This document shows, in pieces, positions 42,211-52,383 of a stretch of 64,000 nt of DNA; position 1 is the stretch's first letter; each line of letters opens with the position of its first letter. A program made the position numbers and the translations under genes. The notes beneath the pieces are model-generated. The model searched no databases. It saw only the letters and a program-made list of their open reading frames with translations, and was not told the origin of the DNA. The DNA is taken from assembly GCA_963755825.1 (NCBI GenBank), contig CAVWLA010000003.1, positions 1,922,001 to 1,986,000 of the forward strand. Reading direction: 5' to 3'. This DNA is from DATBQN01 sp963755825. GTDB taxonomy: Bacteria > Acidobacteriota > Thermoanaerobaculia > Multivoradales > UBA5704.

Positions 42211-43142
42211 CAACTCCCAGCCGTCCACGTCTCTTCCTCCTCCTCCGCCGTCCGCGCGAGCTGCGTCTCCAGCACTCTCCGGCCGCTCCAGCCCGGCATC
42301 GCCAGGCTCTCGCGCACGACGGCCTCGGCCGCCGCCTGCGGCACCAGGCCGATCAGCTCGGTCTCGATCACCTCGGTGCCGTGCGCCGCGGCCTCGCGGC
42401 GGACCGCGGCGAGCGCCGTCCACATCGAGGTCCGCCGGTAGTCGACGAGGTTCATGCTGACCTGGGCGAGGCCGCGGCTGGGGAGGGCGACGCCGATGGC
42501 GCGGAGCGCCGGCAGGCCGCCGGCCGACTCGCGGAGCCGCCGCGCGATGGCGCGCGCCACCAGGACGTCGGCGGTCGCCAGGACGGCGTTGAAGGCGATC
42601 AAGAAGTCGCGGGCGCCGACGACCGTCACCCCGGCGGTGGGATGGACGCGAGCCGGCCCGAAGTCGGGCGCCCATTCGGGGAGGGCGAGCTTCTCGGCGA
42701 AGCGCTCGAAGCCGCCGCGGCGGATGTCGGCGAGCAGTTGCCGCTCGGGGCGGCGCGCCGCCCGCTCGTAGAGGTAGACGGGGAGCGCGAAGCGCGCGGC
42801 GAGCGCGGCGCCCAGGCGCTCGGCGGCCTCGACGGCAAGCTCCATGGTGGCGCCGACGAGCGGCACGAAGGGGGTGACGTCGACGGCGCCCACCCGCGGG
42901 TGGACGCCGCGATGCTCGCGCAGGTCGATCGTTTCGAGAGCCGTCTCGTAGAGCGCCAGAAGGCCGGCATGGAGCGCCGCCGGCTCGCCCGCCAGGGTGA
43001 GCACGGAGCGGTTGTGATCGGGGTCGGAGGAGGCGTCGAGCAGGCGGAGGCCGGCGGTGCGGGAGACGGCGCCGAGCAGCCGGGCGATCACCTCCGGCCG
43101 GCGGCCCTCGCTCACGTTGGGGACGCACTCGAGCTGCGGCAC
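42210..43142 (-). CDS. glutamate formimidoyltransferase
   Basis: 310 aa, equal to the N-terminal transferase half of FTCD without the cyclodeaminase half. Recognised by QLECVPNVSEGRRPEVI, DPDHNRSVLTLAG, HRGVHPRVGAVDVTPFVPL and QVSMNLVDYRRTSM. Transfers a formimino group from formiminoglutamate to tetrahydrofolate in histidine breakdown. No other hut gene is nearby, so its metabolic setting is not shown. The start is GTG, or the TTG three codons earlier; TATACT lies nine bases before GTG. Confidence 0.9.
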   Translation of the reverse strand: MPQLECVPNVSEGRRPEVIARLLGAVSRTAGLRLLDASSDPDHNRSVLTLAGEPAALHAGLLALYETALETIDLREHRGVHPRVGAVDVTPFVPLVGATMELAVEAAERLGAALAARFALPVYLYERAARRPERQLLADIRRGGFERFAEKLALPEWAPDFGPARVHPTAGVTVVGARDFLIAFNAVLATADVLVARAIARRLRESAGGLPALRAIGVALPSRGLAQVSMNLVDYRRTSMWTALAAVRREAAAHGTEVIETELIGLVPQAAAEAVVRESLAMPGWSGRRVLETQLARTAEEEEETWTAGS

Positions 43143-43151
43143 GGGCGGCAA

Positions 43152-43157
43152 AGTATA
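43152..43157 (-). promoter_or_regulatory. candidate -10 box, formimidoyltransferase gene
   Basis: TATACT directly before the alternative TTG start and nine bases before the GTG. Confidence 0.45.
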
Positions 43158-43170
43158 GCAATGCCGCGGG

Positions 43171-43198
43171 TTGTCCCCCCCGGACGACTTTGCTAGGA
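43171..43198 (+). promoter_or_regulatory. sigma-70-type promoter of the TPR gene
   Basis: -35 TTGTCC (43171-43176), 16-bp spacer, -10 TAGGAT (43193-43198). Predicted start near 43205, about 50 nt before the ATG. Confidence 0.5.
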
Positions 43199-43253
43199 TG
43201 ACGCGCAATCGTTTCAATCCAGCATGTCCAGCCTCCGTTAGCGGCGCCTCGCC

Positions 43254-45515
43254 ATGACTTATCCCGGAAATCCCGCGCTCTCCGCCGACGCGCAGCAGCG
43301 GCTCCTCGGCACCTTCGATCAGACCCTCGCGCTGGCCGAGAGCGGCAGCCGCCAGGAAGCCCTCCTCGGCTGCGACTTCGTGCTGCGCATGGATCCGCAG
43401 TTCGAGCCCGCCCGCCGTCTGCAGGACCGCCTGAAGTCGTCGGCCGGACCGGTGGCGATCGCCGATCTCAAGGCGCCGGCCGCCGCCCCGCCGCCGCCTG
43501 CGGCGCCGTTTCCGCCCTCTCACGCCGCGCCGGCGCCCGGCGACGTCGATTTCGGCGACATCCACGACTTGAGCCATCTCGCCGCCGAGCTGCCGGAGCT
43601 CGACGACCTCGGCGACGAGCTCCCCGAGCTGCCAGCCGTCGCCGCCGGCCCGGCGCACGACGCCGAGCTCCGCGCCCGCCTGGCCGACCTCCTCGCGGCG
43701 CGCCGCTTCCCGCAGCTGCTGGCGATCGTCGAGCGCGAGAGCGCCGCCGTGCTCGCCGATCCCGAGCTGGGGCACCTCGCCGAGGTGGCCCACCAGCGGA
43801 TGGAGGCCGAGCCCTACGTCCACAAGTTCCTCGACAAGGTCCGCCAGGCGCTGGCAAACGGCGACGCCGCCGAGGCCGGCCGGCTGCTCGAGAAGGCGCG
43901 CTCGCTCGATCCCACTCATCCGGAAATCGCCGAGCTCGCCGCGCGATCGGCGGCGACCGCGGCACCGGCGCCCCCTGCCTCGCCGGCCGCCGCCGTCCCG
44001 CTGCCGGCGCCTCATGCCGGGGCATCGATCGCGCTCGGCGCGCCGGCGAGCTCGCCGAGCCAGCAGCAGGCGGCGATCGAGCCCGAGAGCGTCGGCTTCT
44101 CGCTCAGCGAGCGGGAGCTGCCGGAGGCTCTGCGCCCCGGCGTCTCGGCGGGCGCCGCCTTCGGCGGCGACTCGGAGAGCGAACGGCGCATCCGCCAGCT
44201 CCTCGACGAGGGCGATGCCGCGCTCGCCGGCGGCGATCCGCAGGCGGCGATCGACGCTTGGTCGCGGATCTTCCTCATCGACATCGACCACCAGGAGGCG
44301 GCGCGGCGGATCGAGGGGGCGCGCAAGGTCAAGGCGGAGAACGAGCGCCAGGTCGAGGAGATCTTCCACGACGGTCTCGCCCGCCTCGAGGCCGGCGACC
44401 TGCCGGCGGCGCGCCAGGCGTTCGAGCGCGTCGTCGCGCTACAGCCGAGCTACCTCGCGGCGCGCGAGTTCCTGCAGCAGCTCGACGCCGGCGAGGTGCC
44501 GATCGTGGCGCCGGCGCCGACGCGCGACCTGGGACCGGCGACCGGCGAGGGACCGGCGGCACTGCCGCTGCCGCACCTCGACGCCGTCCCCGGCGACCTC
44601 AAGGAAGAGATCCTGGTGCCGCCGGAGCCGGGCGCCTCGGCGCCGCGCGGCGAGCGCCGGGACCGCCGCGAGCGCAAGGACGCCGCCGAGGCGACCGCCG
44701 AGGGGCCAGCGGCCGGCCGGAAGAAGCGCGCCAGCCGCACCTTCGTCTACGTCGGCAGCGCCGTCCTCCTCCTCGTCCTCCTCGTCGCCGGCGCCGCCTA
44801 CTGGAAGCGCGACGAGCTCTTCCCCAACTCGCGCGACGAAACCCTGACGGCGGCGCCGAAACCGAATCCGATCACCAAGGCGACCAACCTCCACAAGCAG
44901 GGCAAGGACGCCATCGCCGTCGCCCAGCTCAAGCGCCTGCCGCCCGCCGACCCGCACTATCAGGAGGCGCAGAAGCTGATCGCCGCCTGGAGCGCGCCGG
45001 CCGCCCCGGTGGTGGCGGTGCCGCCGCCGCTCGCCGCCGGCGTCAGCGCCCACCGCGCCCAGCTCCTCGCCGACGCGCGGCAGGCGAGCGCGGCGCATGA
45101 CGACCTGACGGCGGTCGAGAAGTTCGACGAGGCCGGCAAGCTCGCCAAGCTCGAGGGCGCCGACGCCGACGACATGGCGCGCGCCCAGCACGAGCTCGAG
45201 CCGTTCGCGACCGAGCTCAACGCCTTCCGCCAGCACGAGTGGGAGTACGTGCTGCCGGCGCTCTGGCGGCTGCGCGAGAAGAACCCCGGCAACCGCGACC
45301 TCGATCGCCTGATCGTCGACTCGTACTACGACCTCGGCGTGCGCGACCTGCAGCGCGCCGACCCGACGCAGGCGCTCAGCCGATTCCAGGAGGCGTTGAA
45401 GATCGATCCCAACGACGCCGACCTCAAGCGCAACTCCCTCTTCGCGCAGACCTATCAGGAGCGTCCGCAGGACATGCTCTTCCGCATCTACGTCAAGTAC
45501 CTCCCCATCCGCTGA
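43254..45515 (+). CDS. single-span membrane protein with TPR-like repeats
   Basis: 753 aa. N-terminal TPR-like helices (QEALLGCDFVLRMDPQFEPARRLQDRL), Pro/Ala-rich linkers, and more TPR pairs at about 170-225 and 310-410 (GDLPAARQAFERVVALQPSYLAAREFLQQLD). A Lys/Arg-rich stretch leads to one membrane helix at about 498-520 (YVGSAVLLLVLLVAGAAYW). C-terminal TPRs end in PTQALSRFQEALKIDPNDADLKRNSLFAQTYQ. Helical repeats therefore lie on both sides of the membrane. Probably a scaffold; no specific family recognised. Followed by an RDD gene 14 nt downstream. Confidence 0.75.
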   Translation: MTYPGNPALSADAQQRLLGTFDQTLALAESGSRQEALLGCDFVLRMDPQFEPARRLQDRLKSSAGPVAIADLKAPAAAPPPPAAPFPPSHAAPAPGDVDFGDIHDLSHLAAELPELDDLGDELPELPAVAAGPAHDAELRARLADLLAARRFPQLLAIVERESAAVLADPELGHLAEVAHQRMEAEPYVHKFLDKVRQALANGDAAEAGRLLEKARSLDPTHPEIAELAARSAATAAPAPPASPAAAVPLPAPHAGASIALGAPASSPSQQQAAIEPESVGFSLSERELPEALRPGVSAGAAFGGDSESERRIRQLLDEGDAALAGGDPQAAIDAWSRIFLIDIDHQEAARRIEGARKVKAENERQVEEIFHDGLARLEAGDLPAARQAFERVVALQPSYLAAREFLQQLDAGEVPIVAPAPTRDLGPATGEGPAALPLPHLDAVPGDLKEEILVPPEPGASAPRGERRDRRERKDAAEATAEGPAAGRKKRASRTFVYVGSAVLLLVLLVAGAAYWKRDELFPNSRDETLTAAPKPNPITKATNLHKQGKDAIAVAQLKRLPPADPHYQEAQKLIAAWSAPAAPVVAVPPPLAAGVSAHRAQLLADARQASAAHDDLTAVEKFDEAGKLAKLEGADADDMARAQHELEPFATELNAFRQHEWEYVLPALWRLREKNPGNRDLDRLIVDSYYDLGVRDLQRADPTQALSRFQEALKIDPNDADLKRNSLFAQTYQERPQDMLFRIYVKYLPIR

Positions 45516-45529
45516 GCGGCCGGACTGCC

Positions 45530-46204
45530 ATGCGCCGCCGCTCGAGCCGCACCCCGGACGGAGAGGACCAGGAGCCGAGCCTCTTCGACCTCCCCCTCGA
45601 CAGCTCCACAGACCGCTCCGATCCCTACGACGTCGACCTCGACGAGCCCGAGCTCCCCTTCGCGCCGCCGCCGCGAGCCGCCAAAACGCGTCAGGGCGAT
45701 CCGCGGCCCAAGGCGGCTCCGCCGCCCGCCGCAGCGCCGCGCTCCCTCCCCCGGCCGGCGCCGGCCGAGCGGACCGCCGCCGAGCCGCCGCCCGCGCGCG
45801 ACGCTGCAGCAGGAGCCGGCCGCAAGAGCCGCTTCCTCGCCGGCGGTGCCGACCTCCTGGTGCACGCCGCGATCGCCGTCGCCGCGGTCGCCGGCTGCCG
45901 CCTCCTCGACGCGCAGCCGACCGCCGCCGCCGACTGGCCGGCGCTCACCCTCTTCCTGCTGACTTTCTCGTTCCTCTACACCGTGCTGCCGCTCGCCTTC
46001 TGGGGGCAGACGCTGGGGATGGCCTGGGCCGGCCTCATCGCCCGCGGCCGCGACGGCGAGGCGCTCACCTTCGATCAGGCCGCCCGCCGCTGGCTGGGCG
46101 GCCTCTTCACCACCGCGACGCTGGGGATCCCGCTCCTCGCGACCGGCGCGCGGCGCTCGCTCTCCGACCGCGTCAGCGGTTCCGGTACGGGCTGGTCGAG
46201 CTGA
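45530..46204 (+). CDS. RDD-family membrane protein
   Basis: 224 aa. The first 100 residues are acidic then Pro/Ala-rich and probably disordered. The RDD core follows: FLAGGADLLVHAAIAVAAVAGCRLL, LFLLTFSFLYTVLPLAFWGQTLGMAWAGL and the late TFDQAARRWLGG. RDD proteins have three helices and often accompany transport or assembly systems; function unclear. ATG 14 nt after the TPR gene. The 3' end overlaps the convergent minus-strand gene by 32 nt. Confidence 0.78.
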   Translation: MRRRSSRTPDGEDQEPSLFDLPLDSSTDRSDPYDVDLDEPELPFAPPPRAAKTRQGDPRPKAAPPPAAAPRSLPRPAPAERTAAEPPPARDAAAGAGRKSRFLAGGADLLVHAAIAVAAVAGCRLLDAQPTAAADWPALTLFLLTFSFLYTVLPLAFWGQTLGMAWAGLIARGRDGEALTFDQAARRWLGGLFTTATLGIPLLATGARRSLSDRVSGSGTGWSS

Positions 46205-46847
46205 GCGGCGGCTCCGCCGCGCCGGCGCCCTCCGACCCGCGGCGCCGCAGCCGCCACACCTGAATCGCCATCCACAGGTTCCCCGCCGCCGTCGCGAGCG
46301 CGAAGACGAAGAGCGGATCGAGGCTCGGCCACAGCGCCGCGAAGCCGCCCGCCTGGAAGATCAACCCGCACGTCCGCATCGGCGGGAAGGCGAGGCCGCC
46401 GAGCAGATAGAACGAGTGTCCGAGCACCAGCAGCCAGACGCCCGGCAGCGCCCACGCCACGTCCTGCCAGACCAGCAGCACGGAGAGCGCCAAGGCGACG
46501 AGCGAGAGGTTCCCCTGGATGCGGAGCGCCCAGGCGGCGAGCGGTGTTCGCGCCGACCGCGCGCCGGAGCCCGAGCGCGCTGGCGATCGAATGATCGCCG
46601 CCACCTCGACCGCCCCGCCCAAGAGGATGGCGACCGACCAGCTGACGAGCACCCCCGCCGGCCCGCCGATCGCCGCCGCCCGCGGTGTGACGAGAGCCGC
46701 CGCCGGCAGCACCGCGCTCCACGCCAGCCACGACCAGGGAGATCGGAGGTAAGGGCCGCTCGCCACCCGGAACCGCGCCCGCACCGGCTCCAGATCGTCC
46801 TCGACCTCCTCGCGGTCGGGGATCAGCGGGTCGTATTCCGAAGGCAT
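46173..46847 (-). CDS. polytopic membrane protein, unknown family
   Basis: 224 aa. Starts MPSEYDPLIPDREEVEDDLEPVRARFRVASGPYL, an acidic cytoplasmic N-terminus, followed by six hydrophobic helices in three pairs (SWLAWSAVLPAAALVTP; AGVLVSWSVAILLGGAVEVAAII; SLVALALSVLLVW; and others) and a basic tail. No domain recognised. TAGGCT occurs 11 nt before the ATG. The pairing of helices suggests a small integral protein rather than a transporter. Confidence 0.6.
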   Translation of the reverse strand: MPSEYDPLIPDREEVEDDLEPVRARFRVASGPYLRSPWSWLAWSAVLPAAALVTPRAAAIGGPAGVLVSWSVAILLGGAVEVAAIIRSPARSGSGARSARTPLAAWALRIQGNLSLVALALSVLLVWQDVAWALPGVWLLVLGHSFYLLGGLAFPPMRTCGLIFQAGGFAALWPSLDPLFVFALATAAGNLWMAIQVWRLRRRGSEGAGAAEPPLSSTSPYRNR

Positions 46848-47009
46848 GGGGGAATGGCAGCCTATCCCACCCCCTGAGGGCGATCGTGTTGCCCCGAGAA
46901 CGCGGCGAGCGCAGAGGCCGCCGATAGCGGCAGGGTCCGGGCGGACATGCCCGGCGGCCGCCCTCCGCCTATCCCGCCACCCTGCGAGCCTCCCCCGACG
47001 GTCCACGGA

Positions 47010-47137
47010 GGTCGCGTCGTGCCCCGCGCAGTGACCGGCCGAGCTTCCGGCGCGCCGAGCTCGATCGTTTTCTAGAACTCGTCCCCGCGCCGGAAGCGCA
47101 GGGGACCCGAGGGAACGGAGCGGGGCACGACGCGACC
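47010..47137. repeat. nested inverted-repeat element downstream of the ATP synthase operon
   Basis: Outer arms 47010-47027 and 47120-47137 are an exact 18-bp inverted repeat. Inside, GCTTCCGGCGCG (47043-47054) pairs exactly with 47086-47097. A 16-bp palindrome (47140-47155) follows. It fills most of the 318-nt gap between the membrane-protein gene and atpC; I see no gene there. Possible roles: terminator of the atp operon, RNA-processing signal, or a small non-autonomous element. Confidence 0.7.
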
Positions 47138-47165
47138 GCCGGGCGAGCTCGCCCGATGCGAGCGC

Positions 47166-47561
47166 CTACCCCGCGATGCGGAGCTGGGCCCGCGCCCGCT
47201 CGACGGCGCGCTGTCTCGCGACGACGGCTTCTTCGTTGGGGGCGGGGGCCTCGCGGGCGGCGGCGAGGGCCTTCTCGGCGGCGGCGCGGTCGATGTCCTG
47301 GGGGCGCTTGGCCTGCTGGGTGAGGATGGTCAGGCGGTCGTCCGCCATCTGCGCGAAGCCGCCGTCGACGTAGAAGACCTGCTCGCCTTCCGGCGTCTCG
47401 GCGCGCAGCTTCCCCGTCCCCAGCTTGAAGAGGAGCGGCGCGCGGCCGTGGAGGATACCGACCTCGCCGTCCCAGGCCGGGAAGGCGACGAAGGTGGCAT
47501 CGCTCTCGAGCACCGCGCGCTCGGGGGTGATGATGCTGAGATGGAAGAGGCCGCGCGCCAT
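47166..47561 (-). CDS. atpC: ATP synthase F1 epsilon subunit
   Basis: 131 aa. N-terminal beta-sandwich LFHLSIITPERAVLESDATFVAFPAWDGEVGILHGRAPLL (the GE-GILH-APL motif defines the subunit), then the C-terminal two-helix part EKALAAAREAPAP and VVARQRAVERARAQLRIAG. Regulates catalysis and links the rotor to gamma. Last gene of the operon, five bases after atpD. Confidence 0.95.
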   Translation of the reverse strand: MARGLFHLSIITPERAVLESDATFVAFPAWDGEVGILHGRAPLLFKLGTGKLRAETPEGEQVFYVDGGFAQMADDRLTILTQQAKRPQDIDRAAAEKALAAAREAPAPNEEAVVARQRAVERARAQLRIAG

Positions 47562-47566
47562 AACGC

Positions 47567-49006
<1,440 letters not shown>

Positions 49007-49053
49007 GATGGCGATCTACCCGCTCGCAAAGTGTCGTGGCTCCCGAGGCTCGT

Positions 49054-49974
49054 CTACGAGAGGGCGTTCGCCCCGCCGACGATGTCCAGGAGCTCCATGG
49101 TGATCTGGGTTTGCCGCGCGCGGTTGTACTCCCGCGTCAGGGCCTTGATCATGTCGCCGGCCGCATCGGTCGCCGCCTTCATCGCCACCATGCGGGCGAT
49201 CTGCTCGGAGACCGCGGCGTCGGTGAACGCCTGGAAGAGCCGCATGCGGACGACCGCCGGCAGCAGCTCGTCGAGGAGCTCCTTGGGGCCGGGGGAGAAG
49301 TCGTACTCGAGCTGCGTGCCCGGCTTGGCGTTCTTGGCGGCGTTCTCGGTCTTCTCTTCATCGCCGCCCGCCGCTGGCTGGGCGGGAGCCGCGTCGACCA
49401 GCGGCAGCAGCTGCACCACCGCCGGCTTCTGCTGGCCGGCGGAGAGGAAGCGCATGTAGGTGACGTGCGCCGAGGCGATCTCGCCGCGGGTGAAGCGGGC
49501 CATCAGGTCGTTGGCGATCGCCTCGACCTCCTCGAAGCGCGGCGGATCGGCGAGGTCGGTCCGCTGCTCCGCCATCTTGCGGTGGAGGAAGCGGAAGAAG
49601 GCGATCCCCTTCTTGCCGACCATCTGCACGTCGGTCTCGATGCCGCGCCCCTCCTGGCCCTCGAGATGGGCGATGGCGGCGCGCAGCACGTTCGAGTTGT
49701 AGCCGCCGGCGAGGCCGCGCTGGCTGGTGAGGACGACGAGAGCGGCGCGCGGCACCTCGTCGTGGGTGGCGAGGAGCGGATGGTCGAGCCCCGCCGCGGC
49801 ACGCGAGATGTCGGCCACCAGCTCGGCGAGCTTCTCGGCGTAGGGCTTCGTCGCCACGGCGCGGTTGTACGCCGCCTGGAAGCGCGCCGTCGAGATGAGC
49901 TGCATCGTGCGCGTGATCTTGCGGATGCTGCGCACCGACTTGCGCCGTTTGACGAGAACCCTGCGATTCGCCAC
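49054..49974 (-). CDS. atpG: ATP synthase F1 gamma subunit
   Basis: 306 aa. N-terminal helix VLVKRRKSVRSIRKITRTMQLISTARFQAA and C-terminal MVAMKAATDAAGDMIKALTREYNRARQTQITMELLDIVGGA form the central stalk. A stretch of about 25 charged residues (GDEEKTENAAKNAKPG) is inserted before LEYDFSPGPKELLDELLP, making it slightly longer than usual. GTG start after GAGAGGGAGA. Confidence 0.95.
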   Translation of the reverse strand: MANRRVLVKRRKSVRSIRKITRTMQLISTARFQAAYNRAVATKPYAEKLAELVADISRAAAGLDHPLLATHDEVPRAALVVLTSQRGLAGGYNSNVLRAAIAHLEGQEGRGIETDVQMVGKKGIAFFRFLHRKMAEQRTDLADPPRFEEVEAIANDLMARFTRGEIASAHVTYMRFLSAGQQKPAVVQLLPLVDAAPAQPAAGGDEEKTENAAKNAKPGTQLEYDFSPGPKELLDELLPAVVRMRLFQAFTDAAVSEQIARMVAMKAATDAAGDMIKALTREYNRARQTQITMELLDIVGGANALS

Positions 49975-50006
49975 CTTCGTCTCCCTCTCTCTCGACGTCG
50001 CCTGCG

Positions 50007-51773
50007 CTACTTCGCGGCGGCCGCGGCGGTCGCGGCCGCCGGAGTCGCCGGCTTCGCCTCGTTGCGCTTCCACTGCGCCTTGAAGTCGGCGATGACCTTC
50101 TTGATGCGCTCGGCGAGAGCGTCCGAGATCTCGCCCTTCTCCGCCAGCTCGGAGTAGATCTCCGGGAAGGCGTCGCGGAAGTTGGCGAGCATCCCCGCCT
50201 CGAAGCGCGCCACCTGCGGCGCCGGCAGATCGTCGAGCAGGCCCTGGGTGCCGGCGTAGATCGACAGCACCTCGTCGGCGAAGGCGTAGGGCTGGTACTG
50301 CGGCTGCTTCAGCAGCTCGACCATGCGCTGGCCGCGGTCGAGCTGGCGCTGGCTCGCCGGATCGAGCTCGGTGCCGAGCTGGGCGAAAGCCTCGAGGTCG
50401 CGGAAGGAGGCGAGGTCGAGGCGCAGCGAGCCCGAGATCTTCTTCATCGCCTTGCGCTGGGCGTTGCCGCCGACGCGCGAGACGCTGATGCCGACGTTGA
50501 TCGCCGGCCGCACGCCGGCGAAGAAGAGGTCGGGCTCGAGGTAGATCTGGCCGTCGGTGATCGAGATGACGTTGGTCGGGATGTAGGCCGAGACCTCGCC
50601 CTCGAGCGTCTCGATGATCGGCAGCGCGGTGAGCGAGCCGCCGCTGTTGGGGAAGCGGTGGACGCGGTACTTATCCGGTTCCGGCAGGGTGGCGCGGAAG
50701 GCCTCGGCCTTCTTCCTGCCGTGCGGCCGGTGATAGAGGCTGTTGACGTCGTCGGGGCGCACCTCGGCGGCGGCGGCGATCCCCTGCGGGTTCTTGACCA
50801 CCAGCGAGCGGTCGGTGGCGTCGGCCGCCGTGTCCTTGGGCACCACGCCGTACTCCTCGCGCAGCTTGGCGCTGCGCTCCAGCAGGCGCGAGTGGAGATA
50901 GAAGACGTCGCCGGGATAGGCCTCGCGACCGGGCGGCCGGCGGAGCAGGAGCGACAGCTGGCGGTAGGCCTGCGCCTGCTTCGAGAGGTCGTCGTAGACG
51001 CAGAGCGTCGCCTTGCCGTTGTACATGAAGTATTCGGCCATGGCGGCGCCGGCGTAGGGGGCGACGTACTGGAGCGGCGACGGGTCGGCGGCCGAGGCCG
51101 AGATGACGATCGTGTAGTCCATGGCGCCGGCCTCGCGCAGGCGCTCGACGAGACCCGCGACCGTCGACTCCTTCTGGCCGATGGCGACGTAGACGCAGAT
51201 CATGTCGCCGCCGCGCTGGTTCAGGATGGCGTCGATGGCGATGGCGGTCTTGCCGGTCTTGCGGTCGCCGATGATGAGCTCGCGCTGACCGCGGCCGATG
51301 GGGATCATGCTGTCGATCGCCTTGATGCCGGTCTGCAGCGGCTCGGTGACCGGCTGGCGCTCGGCGATGCCGGGGGCGGCCCATTCGAGCGGCCGGCGGT
51401 GCGGCGTCTCGATGACCCCCTTGCCGTCGAGCGGGCGGCCGAGCGGATCGACGACACGCCCGACGAGCGCCTCGCCGACCGGCACCGACAGCAGCTCGCC
51501 GCTGCGGCGCACCTGGTCGCCCTCCTTGATGCCCAGGTAGTCGCCGAGGATGACGACGCCCACCGAGCTCTCCTCGAGGTTGAACACCTGGCCGGCGGCG
51601 CCGTTGGCGAACTCCACCCGCTCTCCCGCCATGGCTCCGGAGAGCCCGTAGATCCGCGCGATGCCGTCCCCGACCTCGAGGACCTTGCCCACCTCGGCGA
51701 GGTCGACCTCGCTGCGGTACTGGCGGATCTCCTCCTCGATGACGGACGTGATCTCGTCGACTTTGAATTTCAT
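50007..51773 (-). CDS. atpA: ATP synthase F1 alpha subunit with a large insertion
   Basis: 588 aa, about 80 longer than typical AtpA. Nucleotide loop GDRKTGKTAIA at 169-179, PYAGAAMAEYFM, ISVSRVGGNAQ with the arginine finger region, and the C-terminal helical domain. Between residues about 308 and 377, where most homologues pass directly from the LLER-AKL segment to GGSLTALPIIET, there are about 70 extra residues (VVKNPQGIAAAAEVRPDD through HRFPNS). An insertion of this type occurs in the alpha subunits of some other bacterial groups; its role is unknown to me. A C-terminal Ala/Thr-rich tail is also extra. Confidence 0.97.
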   Translation of the reverse strand: MKFKVDEITSVIEEEIRQYRSEVDLAEVGKVLEVGDGIARIYGLSGAMAGERVEFANGAAGQVFNLEESSVGVVILGDYLGIKEGDQVRRSGELLSVPVGEALVGRVVDPLGRPLDGKGVIETPHRRPLEWAAPGIAERQPVTEPLQTGIKAIDSMIPIGRGQRELIIGDRKTGKTAIAIDAILNQRGGDMICVYVAIGQKESTVAGLVERLREAGAMDYTIVISASAADPSPLQYVAPYAGAAMAEYFMYNGKATLCVYDDLSKQAQAYRQLSLLLRRPPGREAYPGDVFYLHSRLLERSAKLREEYGVVPKDTAADATDRSLVVKNPQGIAAAAEVRPDDVNSLYHRPHGRKKAEAFRATLPEPDKYRVHRFPNSGGSLTALPIIETLEGEVSAYIPTNVISITDGQIYLEPDLFFAGVRPAINVGISVSRVGGNAQRKAMKKISGSLRLDLASFRDLEAFAQLGTELDPASQRQLDRGQRMVELLKQPQYQPYAFADEVLSIYAGTQGLLDDLPAPQVARFEAGMLANFRDAFPEIYSELAEKGEISDALAERIKKVIADFKAQWKRNEAKPATPAAATAAAAAK

Positions 51774-51782
51774 AGCGCCCCT

Positions 51783-52379
51783 CTAGGATGCGACGTACCG
51801 GGAGCCACTCTGCACTTCCTGCGACGCGCGCCGGAGGAGGGTCCCGCTCAAGTCATGTAGACGTGTCCTGATGCTCGAATCGATGCGCTCGTCGGCGATG
51901 CGCACCACCATGCCGCCCAAGAGCGCCGGATCGACGCTCTCGACGAGCTCCGGGGTCTTGCCGGTGAAGCGTGCCGCCGCGGCGGCGAGCTGAGCGCGCA
52001 GCGCCTCCGTCAACGGCACCGCGCTGGTCGCGAAGACCTCGACGATGCCGCGGAGTTTCCGGTGCTCCTGGCGGTAGGCGGCGGCGATCGCCGGCAGCAG
52101 CGCCAGGCGGCCCTTGCGGTTGATCACCTGGATGGCGTCGACCAAGAGGTCGTTCGCGCGGCCGCGGAAGAGCTTCTCGAAGGTCTGCCTGCGGGCCTCC
52201 GACTCGACCAGCGGGCTCTCGAGGAAGGTGGCGAAGGCGGCGTCCCGGGTCGCCAGCTCGGCGAGGCCGTCGAGCTCGGCGCGCACGTCGTCGGCGACGC
52301 CCTTCTCCTCGGCGAGCGCCAAGAGCGCCTCGGCATACACCTGGGGGACGCCGCCCTGATGATCTTCTGCGCTCGCCAT
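51783..52379 (-). CDS. atpH: ATP synthase delta subunit (OSCP)
   Basis: 198 aa. PQVYAEALLALAEEKGVADDV at the N-terminus, FLESPLVESEARRQTFEKLF, and the C-terminal DPALLGGMVVRIADERIDSSIRTRLHDL motif typical of OSCP. Joins the b stalk to the top of F1. Four bases after atpF. Confidence 0.93.
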   Translation of the reverse strand: MASAEDHQGGVPQVYAEALLALAEEKGVADDVRAELDGLAELATRDAAFATFLESPLVESEARRQTFEKLFRGRANDLLVDAIQVINRKGRLALLPAIAAAYRQEHRKLRGIVEVFATSAVPLTEALRAQLAAAAARFTGKTPELVESVDPALLGGMVVRIADERIDSSIRTRLHDLSGTLLRRASQEVQSGSRYVAS

Positions 52380-52383
52380 GTCG

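Noticed and set aside
46848..47165. A gene in the gap after atpC
   Set aside because: No frame with a start, ribosome site or plausible product; the gap is filled by inverted repeats.
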